From JBNJEM01 sp051745935 (GTDB taxonomy: Bacteria; Planctomycetota; Planctomycetia; Pirellulales; Pirellulaceae): a DNA stretch of 8,069 nucleotides. Made by a program: the position numbers and the translations under genes. Below the pieces are notes generated by a model. The model searched no databases. It worked only from the letters and a program-made list of their open reading frames with translations, and was not told the origin of the DNA. Within the stretch, counting starts at the first letter, position 1; each line of letters starts with the position of its first letter. The stretch covers positions 1 to 8,069 of the forward strand of contig JBNJEM010000353.1 of NCBI GenBank assembly GCA_051745935.1, read 5' to 3'. Below, piece after piece: positions 7,091 through 8,069 of the stretch.

Positions 7091-7191
7091 AGTCTAAATC
7101 GACATCGGGGTATTGAGATGCGCTTCCGGTTGTTTTTCCGTTCGGTCACCGTTAGCCTTTCCGGGCGCCCATTTTGAGCGGGGTCGAGGGG

Positions 7192-7824
7192 ATGATTGAA
7201 ATTAAGCACAAGGAAACGGGCCAAGTACTCGTGAGGCTTGATCAGAATGGTTCTCAAGGATGTTCTCTGGACAGTAGCCGATTGGCCGGCGCGGATTTTT
7301 CCGGCAGGCAGCTTGTCGGCGCCGATTTTCACAATGCTGATTTGAGGAACGCGGTTTTCCGAGGTTGCAATTTGGAGGGAGCCAATTTTCAGAGCGCCGG
7401 TCTTACGGGGGCGATTTTCGTCAATGCCGTGCTTCGAGAGGCCAATTTTACCGACTCGTTGCTCGAAGGCGCATGCTTTTGCGATGCCGATTGTTCAGGT
7501 GCCATCTTCCGTTATGCTCGATTGCTAAACGCTGATCTAACCGGAACGAACTTGTGCGGCGCGGACTTGAGTGTTGCGGATTTACGAGCGAATCTAAACG
7601 AGGCCAATCTGTCGCGAGCCGATCTTCGGGGGACGGACTTGAGCGGAGCAAACTTGATTGGCGCCAATCTGATGCTTTCGAACATGTTCGACGCCAAGAT
7701 GACCGACGCCAAACTGTCGCGAATCAAGATGGAAGGTGCCATCGGACCACACGGCCAGCGGGTAGGGGCCCAGGCAAGTGCCCACCGGAAAACACCGCGT
7801 CCCTGGTGGCAATTCTGGGGTTGA
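7192..7824 (+). CDS. Pentapeptide-repeat protein with Trp-rich C-terminal tail
   Basis: A 210-residue protein without signal peptide or membrane segment. After a short N-terminal segment (1-23), residues 24-182 are built of about 32 A(D/N)LXX-type units such as ADFSG, ADLRN, ANFQS, ADLTG and ANLIG, which predict a right-handed quadrilateral beta-helix. One unit (ADLR, 129-132) has only four residues, shifting the repeat phase. Residues 185-210 are a basic tail ending in PWWQFWG. Family members range from DNA-mimicking gyrase protectors (Qnr, MfpA) to proteins of unknown role; sequence alone does not decide, and the tail is not typical of Qnr. The frame opens at a TTG (7174) overlapping an upstream TGA, but ATG 7192 is preferred; its ribosome site is poor (GGGG at 7180-7183, GAGGGG abutting the ATG). 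It appears to be a single-gene unit. Confidence 0.9.
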   Translation: MIEIKHKETGQVLVRLDQNGSQGCSLDSSRLAGADFSGRQLVGADFHNADLRNAVFRGCNLEGANFQSAGLTGAIFVNAVLREANFTDSLLEGACFCDADCSGAIFRYARLLNADLTGTNLCGADLSVADLRANLNEANLSRADLRGTDLSGANLIGANLMLSNMFDAKMTDAKLSRIKMEGAIGPHGQRVGAQASAHRKTPRPWWQFWG

Positions 7825-7920
7825 GCCAGGGTATCCGGCTGGTGGTCGGGATCGATGCGCTAGGCGGCTTCGGCTTGGACGAAAACGAGTCGCTGTTACC
7901 GCTTGTGAAAACTTAGAACC

Positions 7921-7991
7921 CATAACAAAACCGTGCAAATGTCCCGTAATCCAACGGATTTCGGGCGCGAGAGCTCGGCTTTGTTGCGGGC
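7921..7991 (+). repeat. Family B structured repeat, copy 2
   Basis: Diverged copy of 4342-4413, starting 97 bp past the pentapeptide stop. The outer arms AACAAAACCG (7924-7933) and CGGCTTTGTT (7976-7985) pair with one mismatch. Inside is a hairpin, CCCG-T-AATCC (7943-7952), loop AAC, GGATT-T-CGGG (7956-7965), with one T-T mismatch. The outer pairing is kept in both copies although the inner sequence has changed, which favours a selected fold. Confidence 0.6.
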
Positions 7992-7997
7992 GGGAAG

Positions 7998-8069
7998 AGT
8001 TTTTCCTCACCCCACCCTGCCCCTGGGATGGCGAAAAACTTTAGGTCCTTGTAGCCGGTTTTGTTGCGC
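7998..8069. repeat. Nested inverted repeats at the window end
   Basis: AGTTTTTC (7998-8005) and GAAAAACT (8033-8040) are perfect 8-bp inverted arms. Outside them, CGGTTTTGTT (8056-8065) is the exact reverse complement of the family B left arm at 7924-7933 and also resembles the family B right arm. The window end probably cuts a further repeat copy. No gene is seen in 7825-8069. Confidence 0.45.

Larger units (their letters stand above)
6334..7191. other. Long gene-poor interval between divergent genes
   Basis: This 858-bp stretch separates scpA (minus) from the pentapeptide gene (plus). The plus-strand open frames at 6585-6800 and 6794-7177 start on weak codons, are Arg-rich and resemble no family I know, so I do not call them genes. 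What it does hold is regulatory-looking: promoter-like boxes at 6499-6504 (minus), 6671-6679 and 6938-6946 (plus), a hairpin at 6972-7013, nine T at 7030-7038, a near-palindrome at 7076-7090, and an AAAGGAG at 7086-7092 with no start codon at the proper distance. A 5-6 bp stem TTTCCG/CGGAAA sits at 6911-6934. Confidence 0.6.

Noticed and set aside
7075..7092. True tetO operator
   Set aside because: Only about 12 nt match the classical site, the right half differs, and no TetR or efflux gene is nearby.
6794..7177. 127-residue plus-strand open frame upstream of the pentapeptide gene
   Set aside because: TTG start, Arg-rich, no recognisable domain, and it covers promoter-like, hairpin and T-run sequence.
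1..8069. CRISPR array, transposon with terminal repeats, phage or defence island
   Set aside because: Repeats are only two per family and far apart, no cas, transposase, integrase, toxin or nuclease gene of such systems is present.

Overview
The window looks like a chromosomal segment of a planctomycete (Planctomycetota, possibly Pirellulales-like). This is an inference from gene content; there is no rRNA or other marker gene. The clues are a very large secreted two-propeller protein carrying an internal methyltransferase-type domain and a C-terminal malectin-like domain, a stand-alone scpA, a short tRNase Z resembling the plant TRZ1 type, a pentapeptide-repeat protein with a Trp-rich tail, long intergenic regions, and dispersed palindromic repeats.

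Layout. Bases 1-317 hold a ~95-bp repeat (family A, copy 1) and the leader of the large gene, with a strong ribosome binding site just before the ATG at 318. Bases 318-4346 (+) encode the 1342-residue secreted beta-propeller/methyltransferase/malectin protein. The short gap 4347-4552 lies between convergent genes and is filled by a structured repeat (family B, copy 1) and a second family A copy, so the large gene is bracketed by direct repeats about 4.4 kb apart. Bases 4553-5392 (-) encode a tRNase Z. A hairpin with a short T-rich tail (5448-5473) and another inverted repeat (5517-5546) separate it from scpA (5560-6333, -). Bases 6334-7191 form a long gene-poor interval with a probable scpA promoter on the minus strand, two extended -10 promoters on the plus strand, a 10-bp hairpin, a nine-T run and a near-perfect 15-nt palindrome. 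Bases 7192-7824 (+) encode a pentapeptide-repeat protein. After it come family B copy 2 and further nested inverted repeats to the window end.

How the genes relate. No single pathway links them. ScpA (chromosome condensation) and tRNase Z (tRNA 3' maturation) are housekeeping genes in the same direction but appear transcriptionally separated. The propeller protein and the pentapeptide protein are single-gene units of unknown function. The most unusual items are the domain architecture of the large secreted protein, the repeats at gene 3' ends and around the large gene, and the structured interval upstream of the pentapeptide gene. I see no CRISPR array, transposase, phage gene, tRNA or rRNA, and no convincing new multi-gene system.
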